A DNA stretch of 64,000 nt. Origin: Gemmatimonadota bacterium (lineage in GTDB: Bacteria; JAAXHH01). Below are positions 25,844 to 34,995 of the stretch, piece by piece. Position 1 is the stretch's first letter. The number at the start of each line of letters is the position of its first letter. The notes under the pieces were generated by a model, which saw only the letters and a list, made by a program, of their open reading frames with translations, searched no databases and had not been told where the DNA came from. The stretch is from positions 293,911 to 357,910 of the forward strand of contig VXMB01000009.1 in the NCBI GenBank assembly GCA_009841265.1, in the 5' to 3' direction. Both the position numbers and the translations under genes were made by a program.

Positions 25844-26823
25844 TCCTCGCCGATCGCCTGGTGGATCTCGTCGAGCCAGACGACCATCTCGGCCGTGATA
25901 TCGTTGTGGGGGCCCGGAATGCCCATCTCCGGCCAGGCCCATGCCCCGTTCTCCAGTTGGGTTTCGACAAGGTTGTTTCCGACCCTGACCGCCATGTCGC
26001 GGTACTTCGCTTCCCCGGTGAGCGTGTAGAGCATCGCGCCGGCCCAACCGACCTTGCCGGCACGCAATAGTCTGTAGTGATAGTCCCCAACGTGCTCGCA
26101 GAACCGCATGTACGTTTTCGCCAGGTCCAGCCATTCCTCCTCGCCCGTGGCCATGTACAGCCGGCAAAGGAAACCCGCCGCGATACCGGGATGGTAGAAG
26201 GACTGGTCCCGCGACGCGTCCCGCGTCAGCACGTACCTGAAGTCGTCGCCGTCCATCACCTCGGTGATCAACCCGCGTTCGCGGCTGTAGACCGTCCACA
26301 ACTCGTTCGGGAAATCGGGCTGTTCCTTCATCATTCGCCGCATCCAGGCACCCACGCTCCTGGCCACATCCAGTCTTCCGGTGTAGACGGCGCACCATCC
26401 GCAGCCGCTCACAACCCACAGATCCTGTTCGGTGCCGCTGCCCCGCGCCGTCGGATGGGAGTAGAAGCCGCCGCTGTCGGGGTCGCGGAACCCGAGGAGG
26501 AAATCCATGCCGCACCGGGCCAGGTCGAAGGCGCCCATACGGTGGGCCGCCTTGATGACCCAGGCGTTATGGTAGGTGTAGTAGTAGCTGTCGAGCTCGT
26601 TGGCGGGACGTGGACCGAAGTCGCCGTCGGGGAGGAACCCGTTGTGCCTGATCCACCGGAGCAGGCGGCTTGCCGCGTGAGACAGTCCGCACACGAGAAA
26701 CGCGGCAGGTACCTTGTAGTATTCGGTGACGCCGAGACCGGGATCGCCGAAACTGCCGTCCGCGTGCAACTGGCCGAGCAGGTAACGGCCGCCACGGTCA
26801 CGCGCTTCCCTGAATGGGCTCAT
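25840..26823 (-). CDS. Probable (alpha/alpha)-barrel protein, terpenoid-cyclase/glycosidase-like fold
   Basis: 327 residues. Regularly spaced helical pairs with aromatic and Gly-rich loops (GQLHADGSFGD, GWCAVYTGRLDVARSVGAWM, GIAAGFLCRLYMATGEEEWLDLAKTYMRF in pieces, VGWAGAMLYTLTGEAKYRD) look like an alpha/alpha toroid. That fold occurs in terpenoid cyclases, epimerases and several glycosidases. I see no catalytic motif that fixes the activity. Proximity to GH32 and a bicupin suggests carbohydrate work. The gene overlaps the convergent bicupin by four bases at a shared CTAG. Confidence 0.6.
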   Translation of the reverse strand: MSPFREARDRGGRYLLGQLHADGSFGDPGLGVTEYYKVPAAFLVCGLSHAASRLLRWIRHNGFLPDGDFGPRPANELDSYYYTYHNAWVIKAAHRMGAFDLARCGMDFLLGFRDPDSGGFYSHPTARGSGTEQDLWVVSGCGWCAVYTGRLDVARSVGAWMRRMMKEQPDFPNELWTVYSRERGLITEVMDGDDFRYVLTRDASRDQSFYHPGIAAGFLCRLYMATGEEEWLDLAKTYMRFCEHVGDYHYRLLRAGKVGWAGAMLYTLTGEAKYRDMAVRVGNNLVETQLENGAWAWPEMGIPGPHNDITAEMVVWLDEIHQAIGED

Positions 26824-27018
26824 TCAGTACTCCGGCCTGGAGCGTTTGACGATCAAGTCTATACCCGCTTCCTGATTGGATTCTACACCGGATCCATTAC
26901 ATTGTAAATCCGAACCGGACATGCTTCGCGGCAACAAGACCCTTCAATGTGCTGACTCGCACTCGGTATTTCAATCACAAACAAAGCGCCGCTGCCTTTA
27001 TTGAGAACGGAACCTGAC

Positions 27019-27894
27019 ATGAAGATAACCAGTGTTACGCGGTTTTGTATGTTCTGGATGCTTTCAATGTTTATGGCTGGCTGTTCGAACGTAATCTACA
27101 TCGAGTCGGCGAACCAGAACAGTCGGGTCGATTACGTGGTGATTCACGCCACCTCGGCGAATTTTGCGGAATCGGTAAGATTGCTCACCACCCGAACCGG
27201 GCGTCCGGTCAGCGCACATTACCTGATTCCCGACGAAAACGACCCTACCTACGGTCACCGCCGGTTGCGTTTGCATCAATTCGTGAAGGAAAGCCAAAGG
27301 GCATGGCACGCCGGCGTCAGCTACTGGGCCGGGGATACGGGGCTTAACGCCCGATCCATCGGAATCGAGATCGTAAACGAGTTTAGCTGTAAGTCGGATA
27401 CGTCAGCTGTCGAGGACAGCGGTCCGGACGCGCTCGTCTGTGATTTCCCGCCTTTCAGTGAAGCGCAGATCGAGATGTTGATCGAATTGCTTCGGGGCAT
27501 TCAGCGACGGCACCCCCGCATTGGTCCGCTCGATTTCGTCGCTCACTCCGATATTGCGGTCCCACACCGGCGCCGGTCGGATCCGGGTCCCCTCTTTCCC
27601 TGGCGAAGGCTGTACGACGAAGGCATAGGCGCCTGGTATGACGAGGAATCTAGGTTGCGTTACATGGCGCAATTCGAGGACCAGCTACCTACGGTCGAAA
27701 GAGTGCAGACCGCATTGCTAAGGCTCGGATACCTGGTCGAACCAACCGGCGAACTCGATCACCAGACGCGCTTCGCCGTACGCGCGTTTCAAATGCACTT
27801 TCGCCCCTCGGACTATGGCGGCGTACCCGACGTTGAGACCGCGGCCATTCTCTGGAGCCTGATCGATAAATACCGCGGCGGGTACCTGCCTTGA
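27019..27894 (+). CDS. N-acetylmuramoyl-L-alanine amidase lipoprotein (AmiD/AmpD-like) with peptidoglycan-binding domain
   Basis: 291 residues. The signal peptide ends in lipobox FMAGC. The Amidase_2 domain begins VDYVVIHATS (zinc His), has GLNARSIGIEIVN, and ends with GPLDFVAHSDIAVPHRRRSDPGP in two pieces, where His and Asp complete the zinc site and Lys/Arg-rich loops follow. A PG_binding_1-type domain closes the protein (VQTALLRLGYLVEPTGELDHQT). This layout matches AmiD, an outer-membrane lipoprotein that cleaves the bond between MurNAc and the stem peptide in recycling. ATG 27019 is chosen over TTG 27001 because it starts the signal peptide. Confidence 0.88.
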   Translation: MKITSVTRFCMFWMLSMFMAGCSNVIYIESANQNSRVDYVVIHATSANFAESVRLLTTRTGRPVSAHYLIPDENDPTYGHRRLRLHQFVKESQRAWHAGVSYWAGDTGLNARSIGIEIVNEFSCKSDTSAVEDSGPDALVCDFPPFSEAQIEMLIELLRGIQRRHPRIGPLDFVAHSDIAVPHRRRSDPGPLFPWRRLYDEGIGAWYDEESRLRYMAQFEDQLPTVERVQTALLRLGYLVEPTGELDHQTRFAVRAFQMHFRPSDYGGVPDVETAAILWSLIDKYRGGYLP

Positions 27895-28017
27895 CTGCAC
27901 GCTGCATGGTAAAAACCATCGCAGTTCGAAAAACGTCGAGAATCCAAATTCGGAACGCGACCAATCAATAAACTGGAATGACCGCACGACCAATGAATCT
28001 GGTAAGGAGGATCGGAA

Positions 28018-28260
28018 ATGACAGTGGTTGATTATCTAATGCCGGCGGCTGTGATTCTGGTGGCGGTGTTAGGTTGGATTTCCAGTTGGATTTTCTTCCT
28101 GCGAGGCAAGATGGTCGAAAAACGTGAATTGGATACAGCCAAGACCGACCTGGTAAGAGAGATCGGAACACTACAAGAAAGGACGATGGCAGGTATCGCC
28201 GAATTGAGAGCCGATGTAAGAGAAATCAGGCATGACGTAAAGACCTTATTGTCACGCTAA
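28018..28260 (+). CDS. Small membrane-anchored coiled-coil protein
   Basis: 80 residues. Residues 7-29 are one membrane helix (MPAAVILVAVLGWISSWIFF) and residues 31-80 a charged helix with heptad spacing (KRELDTAKTDLVREIGTLQE and more), likely a coiled coil in the cytosol. An excellent AAGGAGG site precedes ATG 28018. It follows the peptidoglycan amidase by about 120 bases on the same strand, so a shared envelope role is possible. I do not recognise a family. Confidence 0.65.
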   Translation: MTVVDYLMPAAVILVAVLGWISSWIFFLRGKMVEKRELDTAKTDLVREIGTLQERTMAGIAELRADVREIRHDVKTLLSR

Positions 28261-28274
28261 ATTTAAATGACAAC

Positions 28275-28862
28275 CTACAGCTTCCCGAAGATCATCGACA
28301 CGCCCAGGCTCATCCACTTCCAGTCGTCGCTGGACACGTTGTACTGCGCCTGGAGGCTGAAACGACCGAGCAGGAGTCCGATTCCGGGGGACACGACCAG
28401 GTCTCTTTCCGTGACGAAGCCGTCTTTCGCATTCGCGTTGACGTTACCCATCTGCCGCGTTCTCTTGTACACCACGCCGGCAGCGCCCTGCACGAACAGC
28501 CTTTCCAACGGGTAGAATCGCAGGCCGGCGGTCACCGGAATGCTGGAGTAGTTGCCCTCGATCCGGTCGACGATGGCGTCGAGACCCTGGTCGACCAGGT
28601 CCTCCACTTCGGTGCGGGACTTGATCTTCTCGCTGCCGTAGGTGACGTAGCCGCCCGAGCAGACCAGCTGGACGCGATAGCTGAACCAGTACGTCAGGGC
28701 GGCATGGGCGCCGTAACCGTAGTTCTCTTCGACCAGATCGGCAAGACCCGCGGCGGGGCGGGCCACTTCGCCGCCCAGGTTAAAATTGAACTGTCCGGAC
28801 GCCGGCAGCGTGACGAGACTGACCGATGCCGCGAAGACCAGCGCACGGAAGGCCTGTATCAT
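28275..28862 (-). CDS. Outer-membrane beta-barrel protein
   Basis: 195 residues. The signal peptide is cut after LVTLPASG, and the mature part is a series of alternating strands with aromatic girdles (YGYGAHAALTYWFSYRVQLV, IPVTAGLRFYPLERLFVQGA, VSPGIGLLLGRFSLQAQYNV). It ends in MSLGVSMIFGKL, a strand-like C-terminus although not ending in Phe. It looks like a small eight-strand OmpW/OmpX-like or generic barrel. No function can be assigned. It converges with the small coiled-coil gene and has no close partner. Confidence 0.75.
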   Translation of the reverse strand: MIQAFRALVFAASVSLVTLPASGQFNFNLGGEVARPAAGLADLVEENYGYGAHAALTYWFSYRVQLVCSGGYVTYGSEKIKSRTEVEDLVDQGLDAIVDRIEGNYSSIPVTAGLRFYPLERLFVQGAAGVVYKRTRQMGNVNANAKDGFVTERDLVVSPGIGLLLGRFSLQAQYNVSSDDWKWMSLGVSMIFGKL

Positions 28863-28980
28863 GATACTTGTCCCCGATCCGGTCTAGACATTCATTGGTG
28901 TCCGTTCGATTTCACCGCCGCGCGGGGCGTACCGTGGCCAGGCGGCTGGTGCCCGTGGATAGGTGGGCTGGTGCCCGCAA

Positions 28981-30102
28981 TCAGACGGGGCGGGCGTCCA
29001 TGGGTATGTACCGCGCTTCGGTCGGCCCCGTATACTCGCCCAACGGGCGGATGATCCGGTTGTCGGCGTACTGTTCGAGGAGGTGCGCGGTCCATCCGGT
29101 GATCCGGCTGCAGGCGAAAACGGGTGTGAACAACCCCGCCGGAATCCCCATGCTGGCATAGACCGATCCGGAATAGAAATCCACGTTGCAGGCGATACCC
29201 TTCAGGTCCATCATGGTTTGCTCGATCACGCGGGACATTTCATACCACTTCAGGTCACCCGCATTCCTGCCCAGTTCCTCCGAGAGGCGGCGCAGGTGCG
29301 TCGCCCGGGGATCCTCCGTCTTGTAGACGCGGTGACCGAATCCGGGAATTTTCTCCCTGGCGGCCAGTTTCTCCCTGACGTAGTCCGCGGCCAGGGAGAT
29401 CTCCCCGATCTTGTTGAGCATGTCCATCACGTCCTTGTTGGCGCCGCCGTGCAGCGGTCCCTTGAGCGTGCCGACGGCCGACGTGACCGCCGAATGCATG
29501 TCCGAGAGCGTGGCCGCGGTGACCCGGGCGGCGAAGGTCGACGCGTTCAGTTCGTGGTCGGCATGCAGGATCAGGGCGACGTCGAAGGCCTTCGCGTGCT
29601 CGGGGTCCGGTCGCATACCGGTCAGCATGTACAGGAAATTCGCGGCGTGGTCCAGAGACGGATTCGGCGCGATGGGATCGCCGCCGTGCGAAATCCGGTG
29701 CCAGGCGGCGGTAACGGTCGCGAACTGGGCGGTCAGCCGGACGGCTTTGCGCAAATTCGCTTCGCGGGCGTGGTTCGCCGCATCCGGGTCGTAGGCGGAC
29801 AGGAACGACACGGCCGAACGGAGCACATCCATGGGCGCCGTGTGGCGCGGGAGTGCCCGCAGCAGGTCCAGAACTGCTGCAGGCAACGTTCTGCCGGCGA
29901 GGAGCTGCTCGTTGAGTTCCGCCAGACGGCCCGATCCCGGCAGGTCGCCGTGCCACAGCAGGTAGGCCGTTTCCTCGAAACTGGAATGGGCAGCCAGGTC
30001 GTGAATGTCGTGGCCCCGGTAGAGCATTCTGCCCTGCAGGCCATCGATGAAACAGACGGCCGTCTGCGCGGCTACGACGCCTTCAAGGCCTAGCTTGACC
30101 AT
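28981..30102 (-). CDS. gltA: Citrate synthase
   Basis: 373 residues, the size of the short bacterial/archaeal (Si) type. Catalytic residues are in place: His218 in GPLHGGANK, His257 in GFGHRVYK and Asp308 in NVDFYSG. GLEGVVAAQTAVCFIDG and LYRGHDIHDLA begin the protein in typical fashion. It condenses acetyl-CoA with oxaloacetate, or acts on propionyl-CoA if it is the PrpC paralogue, since the two are close in sequence. ATG 30102 is chosen because this is the family start and a strong promoter lies 41 bases upstream. The ORF is open to 30642 but that part overlaps apaG. Confidence 0.93.
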   Translation of the reverse strand: MVKLGLEGVVAAQTAVCFIDGLQGRMLYRGHDIHDLAAHSSFEETAYLLWHGDLPGSGRLAELNEQLLAGRTLPAAVLDLLRALPRHTAPMDVLRSAVSFLSAYDPDAANHAREANLRKAVRLTAQFATVTAAWHRISHGGDPIAPNPSLDHAANFLYMLTGMRPDPEHAKAFDVALILHADHELNASTFAARVTAATLSDMHSAVTSAVGTLKGPLHGGANKDVMDMLNKIGEISLAADYVREKLAAREKIPGFGHRVYKTEDPRATHLRRLSEELGRNAGDLKWYEMSRVIEQTMMDLKGIACNVDFYSGSVYASMGIPAGLFTPVFACSRITGWTAHLLEQYADNRIIRPLGEYTGPTEARYIPMDARPV

Positions 30103-30142
30103 TCCGTTTCTTCCCCGGTGGATACGGTTTTGTGCCGTGGAC

Positions 30143-30171
30143 AGGATAGAGATGCGGCCCCCGGGTGTCAA
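30143..30171 (-). promoter_or_regulatory. Sigma-70-like promoter for citrate synthase
   Basis: Minus-strand TTGACA (30166-30171), 17-base spacer, TATCCT (30143-30148), about 40 bases before the ATG at 30102. Confidence 0.6.
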
Positions 30172-30226
30172 GGTGTTTTTGGTCCGGATTCCGCCTCCGG
30201 GAAGGGCGTCTACGTCGGTTTTTTGT

Positions 30227-30255
30227 TTGTCGATGAAGCCCCCCGTATTTATCTT
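30227..30255 (+). promoter_or_regulatory. Possible sigma-70-like promoter for apaG-proS
   Basis: TTGTCG (30227-30232), 17-base spacer, TATCTT (30250-30255), 42 bases before the apaG ATG at 30298. Confidence 0.45.
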
Positions 30256-30297
30256 ATACACCTTCGATTTTCCGGGCCGATTCCACGGAGCAACGCG

Positions 30298-30717
30298 ATG
30301 CCGACACCGCTGAATTCCGACACGGTCACCCATGGCATACGGGTCCAGGTATACCCGGGCTATCTGCCCGATCATTCCGATCCCGGCCAGAGCCAGTACG
30401 TGTTCGCCTATCGTATCGTCATCACCAACGACAGCGAGCGGTGGGTGAAGCTGATCAACCGTCACTGGGTCATCATCAACGCCGACGGCAAGCGTAGCGA
30501 AGTCAGGGGACCGGGCGTCGTGGGGTTGCAGCCCGAACTCGAGCCCGGAGAAAACCACGAATACCAGAGCCTTTGCCCCCTGGACACGGAGTGGGGCACC
30601 ATGGAAGGCGAATACGAAATGCAGGACGCGGACGGCCGTCACTTCGAAGTGGAGATCGGCCGGTTCTATCTTGCGATATCTTCGGACGAAAAGGTGGAGT
30701 CATGGCAAAAAAACTGA
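30298..30717 (+). CDS. apaG: ApaG (DUF525) domain protein
   Basis: 139 residues, full length for ApaG. Family segments are RVQVYPGYLPDHSDPGQSQY, VFAYRIVITN, VKLINRHWVIINADG, EVRGPGVVGLQPELEPGE and a C-terminal EGEYEMQDADGRHFEVEIGRF. ApaG is a fibronectin-III-like fold protein linked to magnesium/cobalt efflux phenotypes; its exact action is unsettled. ATG 30298 follows ACGGAG. The end overlaps the proS start by 16 bases, so the two are translationally linked. Confidence 0.92.
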   Translation: MPTPLNSDTVTHGIRVQVYPGYLPDHSDPGQSQYVFAYRIVITNDSERWVKLINRHWVIINADGKRSEVRGPGVVGLQPELEPGENHEYQSLCPLDTEWGTMEGEYEMQDADGRHFEVEIGRFYLAISSDEKVESWQKN

Positions 30718-32129
30718 CCGCGCAGGCGGAAGATTTCTCGGCCTGGTACAATGAAGTGATCGCGAAAGCCGAACTGGCCGACAACGCGCCGACCCGCGGC
30801 TGCATGGTCATCCGGCCATACGGTTTCGCGCTTTGGGAGAACATGGTGGCGGTGCTGGACCGGATGTTCAAGGATACCGGTCACGTAAATGCCTATTTCC
30901 CGTTGTTGATCCCCGACAGCTTCTTCCAGAAAGAAGCGGAGCACGTGGAGGGATTCTCGCCCGAATGCGCCGTGGTTACGCACGGTGGGGGAAAGAAGCT
31001 CGAAGAAAGCCTCATGGTCCGCCCGACCTCCGAGACCATCATTGCGGACATGTACGCCAGGTGGATCCAGTCCTATCGCGACCTGCCGCTGCTGATCAAC
31101 CAGTGGGCCAACGTCTTCCGGTGGGAACTGCGGCCGAGGGCCTTCCTGCGGACGACGGAATTCCTCTGGCAGGAAGGCCACACGGCCCACGCCTCGGCGG
31201 CGGAGGCCGAGGAGGAGACCCTGCGCATCCTGGACATCTACCGCACCTTCGCGGAAGACTACATGGCGATTCCGGTGCTGTACGGTCCGAAAACCGACGC
31301 CGAGAAGTTCCCCGGCGCGCTTCAGACCTACGCCATCGAGGGCATGATGAAGGACGGCAAGGCCCTGCAGATGGGCACTTCGCACGACCTGGGGCAGAAC
31401 TTCTCCCGGGCCTTCAACATCGATTTCCAGACGCGGGACGGGTCGCGCGAACACGTCTACCAGACGAGTTGGGGCATGAGCACCCGGACCGTCGGCGCCA
31501 TCATCATGGCCCATGGCGACGACAGGGGGCTGGTACTGCCTCCCCGCCTGGCGCCTCACCAGGTCGTCGTCATTCCCATCGCGAAGTCCGACGAGGAACA
31601 GTCCGTCGTGCGGGAAGCCGTCGACAAGCTGGTTGCGTCGCTGGAAGGCGTGCGGGTGAAGGTCGACGACCGCGAGCAGTTCGGCCTGGGCTGGAAGTTC
31701 ACCGAGTGGGAAACGAAGGGCGTGCCGCTGCGTGTGGAACTTGGCCCGCGGGACATCGCGTCCGGCCAGGCGGTGGTCGTGCGCAGGGATACGGGGGAGA
31801 AGGACTTCGTTTCCCTCGAGTCCCTGGGCAAGCGGATCGGGGATCTGCTGGAGACCGTGCAGCGGGATATGTTCCAGCGCGCCTTGGATTTCCGCGAAGC
31901 CCGTTCCCGGGAGATCCGGGACCGGGAAGCCTTCATGTCGGCCGCGAACGGCGACGGGGGGTTCATCCACGCGCACTGGTGCGGCGATCCGGCGTGTGAG
32001 GCCGCGGTCAAAGACGAAACCCGGAACACGATCCGGTGCGTCCCCATGGACTGGCAGGCCGATCCGGGCGCTTGCGCGTATTGCGGGGGGACATCGGAAC
32101 GAAAGGTCGTCTACGCCCAGGCCTACTGA
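30702..32129 (+). CDS. proS: Prolyl-tRNA synthetase, archaeal/eukaryotic type (type 3)
   Basis: 475 residues. It begins MAKKLTAQAEDFSAWYNEV and has class II motifs: GCMVIRPYGFALWE (motif 1 region), FRWELRPRAFLRTTEFLWQEGHTAHA (motif 2, in pieces) and the SWGMSTRTVGAIIMAHGDD segment (motif 3 area). The editing INS domain of the bacterial type is absent. The C-terminal zinc-like domain has four Cys (CGDPACEAA, then CVPMDW and CAYCGG). This is the ProS form found in archaea, eukaryotes and scattered bacteria. ATG 30702 has GGTGGAG upstream. Its last bases overlap the convergent FAD oxidoreductase by 7. Confidence 0.96.
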   Translation: MAKKLTAQAEDFSAWYNEVIAKAELADNAPTRGCMVIRPYGFALWENMVAVLDRMFKDTGHVNAYFPLLIPDSFFQKEAEHVEGFSPECAVVTHGGGKKLEESLMVRPTSETIIADMYARWIQSYRDLPLLINQWANVFRWELRPRAFLRTTEFLWQEGHTAHASAAEAEEETLRILDIYRTFAEDYMAIPVLYGPKTDAEKFPGALQTYAIEGMMKDGKALQMGTSHDLGQNFSRAFNIDFQTRDGSREHVYQTSWGMSTRTVGAIIMAHGDDRGLVLPPRLAPHQVVVIPIAKSDEEQSVVREAVDKLVASLEGVRVKVDDREQFGLGWKFTEWETKGVPLRVELGPRDIASGQAVVVRRDTGEKDFVSLESLGKRIGDLLETVQRDMFQRALDFREARSREIRDREAFMSAANGDGGFIHAHWCGDPACEAAVKDETRNTIRCVPMDWQADPGACAYCGGTSERKVVYAQAY

Positions 32130-33808
32130 TCCCCGTACATCCCCAGCACTTCCATTGCCGCGTTGCGCCCGTTGACGGCGATCACGCTGCCGCCCGGATG
32201 GGTGCATGCCCCGCACAGGTAGACCCCGGGCATGGGCGTCCGAGGTTCGAGCCGCTTGTCCCACATGAAGGCCGGCAGGATCTCGCCCTGGAAGATATGG
32301 CCGCCGGTCAGTCCCACCTTCATCTCGATATCCGGCGGACCCATGACGTCCATGTGCAGGACGGCATCGGGTATGTTGCTGCAGAAGCGGCCGAGTGATG
32401 CCAGGGCCAGCCTCCCCACCTCCTCCCTCCGGGAATCCCAGTCGCCCTCGGCGAAGGCGTAGGGGACGAACTGGGCGAAGATGCTCATGGTATGACGGCC
32501 CGCCGGCGCCACGCTCGGGTCGTGGGCGGTGTGGAAGTAGAGTTCCTCCCAGAGGCGCGGGGGCAACCGGCCGTCTCCGGCCATGGCGTGGTATTCGTGC
32601 CATTGCCGTGCGGTAAGCGGGAGGTTGACCTGGCCCCGGTGGTGGTCCTCGTCCGTTCCCGGCCGGCTGGTGAAATCCGGCAATTCGGCGAGGGCCATGT
32701 TGATCTTGACGGTCGCGCCGGTCTGGGGAACCGATTCCACGCGGTCCTTCCACGTCCCGTCGGCCGCGTCGCCGAGGAGTCGCAGCGTGACCCGGGGATC
32801 GGCGTTCGATACGACCGCCTTCGACCGTACGCGCTCGCCCCCCTCAAGTTCCACGCCCTCTCCGGGCAGGATGCGGGCGACGGGCACGCCCGCGGCCACC
32901 ACGGCGCCGGAGTCGCGTGCAATGTCGCACAGTATGAAGGACACCACGCCCATTCCGCCCCGCACGTACCCCCACATGCCGGGCATGCCGGCCATGGTTC
33001 CCGTGGAGTGGAAAACGTGCACGGAGGCGGTCCCGGGCTCGTAGGGGCTGGCGTTCGTCCCGATCACACCCTGGCCGGTCAGGGCCATGCGCAGCCGCTC
33101 GTCTTCGAGGTACCGCTCGACGTATTCGACCATGGACCATTCGAAGAGCAGTCCGATGGCCTCCCGGTCGCCCTTGAGGCGTTCTTCGATCTGTTCCCGG
33201 GTCGGCGCCCGCCCGATCCAGATGTCGTCCTTTCCAGGCGGACGCAGGGCTTCCCGTATGCGCCGCATGGGCGCGTACATGGCCTCGAAGCCCCTCACGT
33301 CCCGGGGCGACAGGCGGCGGATCTCCTCCCGGCAGCGGTCGTCATCCTCCCACAACTGTACGCTCGATCCATCCTCGAAGGGTACGAACATGCCCGCTTC
33401 CGCCGGCGTCCATCGATAGCCGTAGCGTGCAAAATCCAATTCCTCGATCACCAGGGGATGGAGCAGGCCGGCGAGGTAGGCGCAGGGCGACACTCGGTAT
33501 CCCGGCCAGGTCTCTTCGAGCGTGCAGGCGCCGCCCACGCGTTCCCTGGCTTCCAGGACCAGCACCCGCTTCCCGGCACGGGCGAGGTAGGCCGCGCAGG
33601 CCAGGCCATTGTGGCCGGCGCCCACGACGACCGCGTCCCAGTCGCGTCCCGCGAGCGAGGACACGGGTTCGGGCAGGCCGATAAGGCCCAGTGCGTCGCG
33701 GCAGGACCTGCCCGGCGCTGAAGCCGCCACGGATGGTGACGACGCGGACGAAGATGTCGCGGGCAAAGATGCCTCCGATCTGGCGGTACGTGTACGCATG
33801 CCGGTCAT
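32123..33808 (-). CDS. FAD-dependent oxidoreductase, phytoene-desaturase/PYROXD2-like (COG1233)
   Basis: 561 residues. The FAD dinucleotide motif VVVGAGHNGLACAAYLARAG begins at about residue 60, after an unusual 55-residue Ser/Ala-rich leader. VLVLEARERVGGACTLEE is the second strand typical of COG1233. The C-terminal VYLCGACTHPGGSVIAVNGRN closes the flavin site. Relatives include carotenoid desaturases and PYROXD2, with unknown bacterial substrates. The start is uncertain, because a later in-frame start closer to the Rossmann motif is possible. It is the last gene of the minus operon fused ECF ATPase > EcfT > Gfo/Idh > this gene, with a 15-base gap. Confidence 0.85.
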   Translation of the reverse strand: MTGMRTRTARSEASLPATSSSASSPSVAASAPGRSCRDALGLIGLPEPVSSLAGRDWDAVVVGAGHNGLACAAYLARAGKRVLVLEARERVGGACTLEETWPGYRVSPCAYLAGLLHPLVIEELDFARYGYRWTPAEAGMFVPFEDGSSVQLWEDDDRCREEIRRLSPRDVRGFEAMYAPMRRIREALRPPGKDDIWIGRAPTREQIEERLKGDREAIGLLFEWSMVEYVERYLEDERLRMALTGQGVIGTNASPYEPGTASVHVFHSTGTMAGMPGMWGYVRGGMGVVSFILCDIARDSGAVVAAGVPVARILPGEGVELEGGERVRSKAVVSNADPRVTLRLLGDAADGTWKDRVESVPQTGATVKINMALAELPDFTSRPGTDEDHHRGQVNLPLTARQWHEYHAMAGDGRLPPRLWEELYFHTAHDPSVAPAGRHTMSIFAQFVPYAFAEGDWDSRREEVGRLALASLGRFCSNIPDAVLHMDVMGPPDIEMKVGLTGGHIFQGEILPAFMWDKRLEPRTPMPGVYLCGACTHPGGSVIAVNGRNAAMEVLGMYGDQ

Positions 33809-33823
33809 CCGCCGGCGTCCATC

Positions 33824-34942
33824 CTAAATCAGGTTCGGCAACAACGGGTGGTCCCGGTTTTCCAGCGGCAGGGCGATGCGGCTTTCCGCCAGGTGGGCGG
33901 CAAAGACGCCGTGGATCATCTCCAGTGCCCAGCGCCCGTCGTATCCGCTGTTCACCGGTCTGCGTCCGTCCCGCCTCGCCTCGAACACGTCGCGGACGAT
34001 GGCGGCGTTGGCCGCCGCCTGAAGCGCGCTCATTGAAGGCTGCTCGGAAGGCTCAAGTTCCAGCGCTTCCGCGGTAACGTCGCGAACCGACGCGTCGTCG
34101 TCCGGATGCCAGACCGGGGATTCGTGGATCCTGATCTGCTGGGAACCTTCATGTACGGTCATGATGCCCTCCGAACCGTACACCCACATCCCGTACCTCC
34201 GGGGGTGAGGGGCCTGGTTGCGGCGCGTTTCGAAAGTGGCCGTCACGCCGTGACCGAAACCGTACATCGCGTGGATGGCGTCGCCCGCGATGAGACCCAG
34301 TTCTTCCGGACCCTCCACGGCGTCTTCCAGGGTCGCGGGCCGGCCGCCGGCCATGGTCACCGACGCCTGTACCCAGGCGGGGTTTCTGCCGAGGAGGAAC
34401 CGTAGCATGTCGAAAAGGTGGGTGCCCAGCACCATAAGGTCCTCGCCGCCTCCGCGATGATCCTCCTTGCCGTTCATGCCGACGTGCAGAATATCCCCGA
34501 TAGCGCCGTCGACGATCAGTTGACGGGCGTGCCACGCGGCCGTGTGCATGCGGCCCTGGTGGGCGATGCCCATCATCACCCCGGCCTTCTCGCAGGCTTC
34601 GATCATGGCGTCGGCCTCGGACAGCGTTCGGGCCATGGGCTTCTCGAGGAAGATGCACGCGCCCGCTTCCGCGACGGCCAGGGTCATTGCGGCGTGCTGG
34701 TCGAGCCAGCGGGGACAGATGCTGACGATATCGAACCACTCGTTGCGCAGCATCTCCCGGTAATCCGTATACAGGTTCCGCACGCCGAGCCGCCGGCCCG
34801 CTTCCCGCAGACCGTCCGGATCGTCGTCGGCCACGGCGATGATGTCCACGTCATCCATTTCGAGGTACACCGTGTCCAGGCCATGGCCGTAGTTGCCACG
34901 GCCGGTGCGTCCGATGACCCCCGCCCTGTATCGTCGGTCCAT
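33824..34942 (-). CDS. Gfo/Idh/MocA-family oxidoreductase
   Basis: 372 residues. The N-terminal Rossmann segment is YRAGVIGRTGRGNYGHG, followed by DIIAVADDDPDGL, and EKPMARTLSEADAMIEACEKAG carries the catalytic EKP lysine motif. The C-terminal domain includes the GMNGKEDHRGGGEDLMVLGTH strand. Such enzymes oxidise or epimerise sugars, inositols or sugar acids with NAD(P). ATG 34942 is chosen for AGGAG eight bases upstream; the ORF is open to 34999, overlapping EcfT. Three other Gfo/Idh or related genes occur in this window. Confidence 0.88.
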   Translation of the reverse strand: MDRRYRAGVIGRTGRGNYGHGLDTVYLEMDDVDIIAVADDDPDGLREAGRRLGVRNLYTDYREMLRNEWFDIVSICPRWLDQHAAMTLAVAEAGACIFLEKPMARTLSEADAMIEACEKAGVMMGIAHQGRMHTAAWHARQLIVDGAIGDILHVGMNGKEDHRGGGEDLMVLGTHLFDMLRFLLGRNPAWVQASVTMAGGRPATLEDAVEGPEELGLIAGDAIHAMYGFGHGVTATFETRRNQAPHPRRYGMWVYGSEGIMTVHEGSQQIRIHESPVWHPDDDASVRDVTAEALELEPSEQPSMSALQAAANAAIVRDVFEARRDGRRPVNSGYDGRWALEMIHGVFAAHLAESRIALPLENRDHPLLPNLI

Positions 34943-34995
34943 TCGATGCTCCTGCGGTATCAGCGCTCTTCCGGAAGCCTCTCCCGGTGGATCGC

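Noticed and set aside
22988..28260. Prophage remnant based on XhlA-like protein, amidase and coiled-coil protein
   Set aside because: No capsid, terminase, portal, tail or integrase genes are present and the amidase is a lipoprotein of the host AmiD type.
30103..30642. N-terminal extension of citrate synthase to 30642
   Set aside because: It overlaps apaG on the other strand and the family start is at 30102 behind a good promoter.
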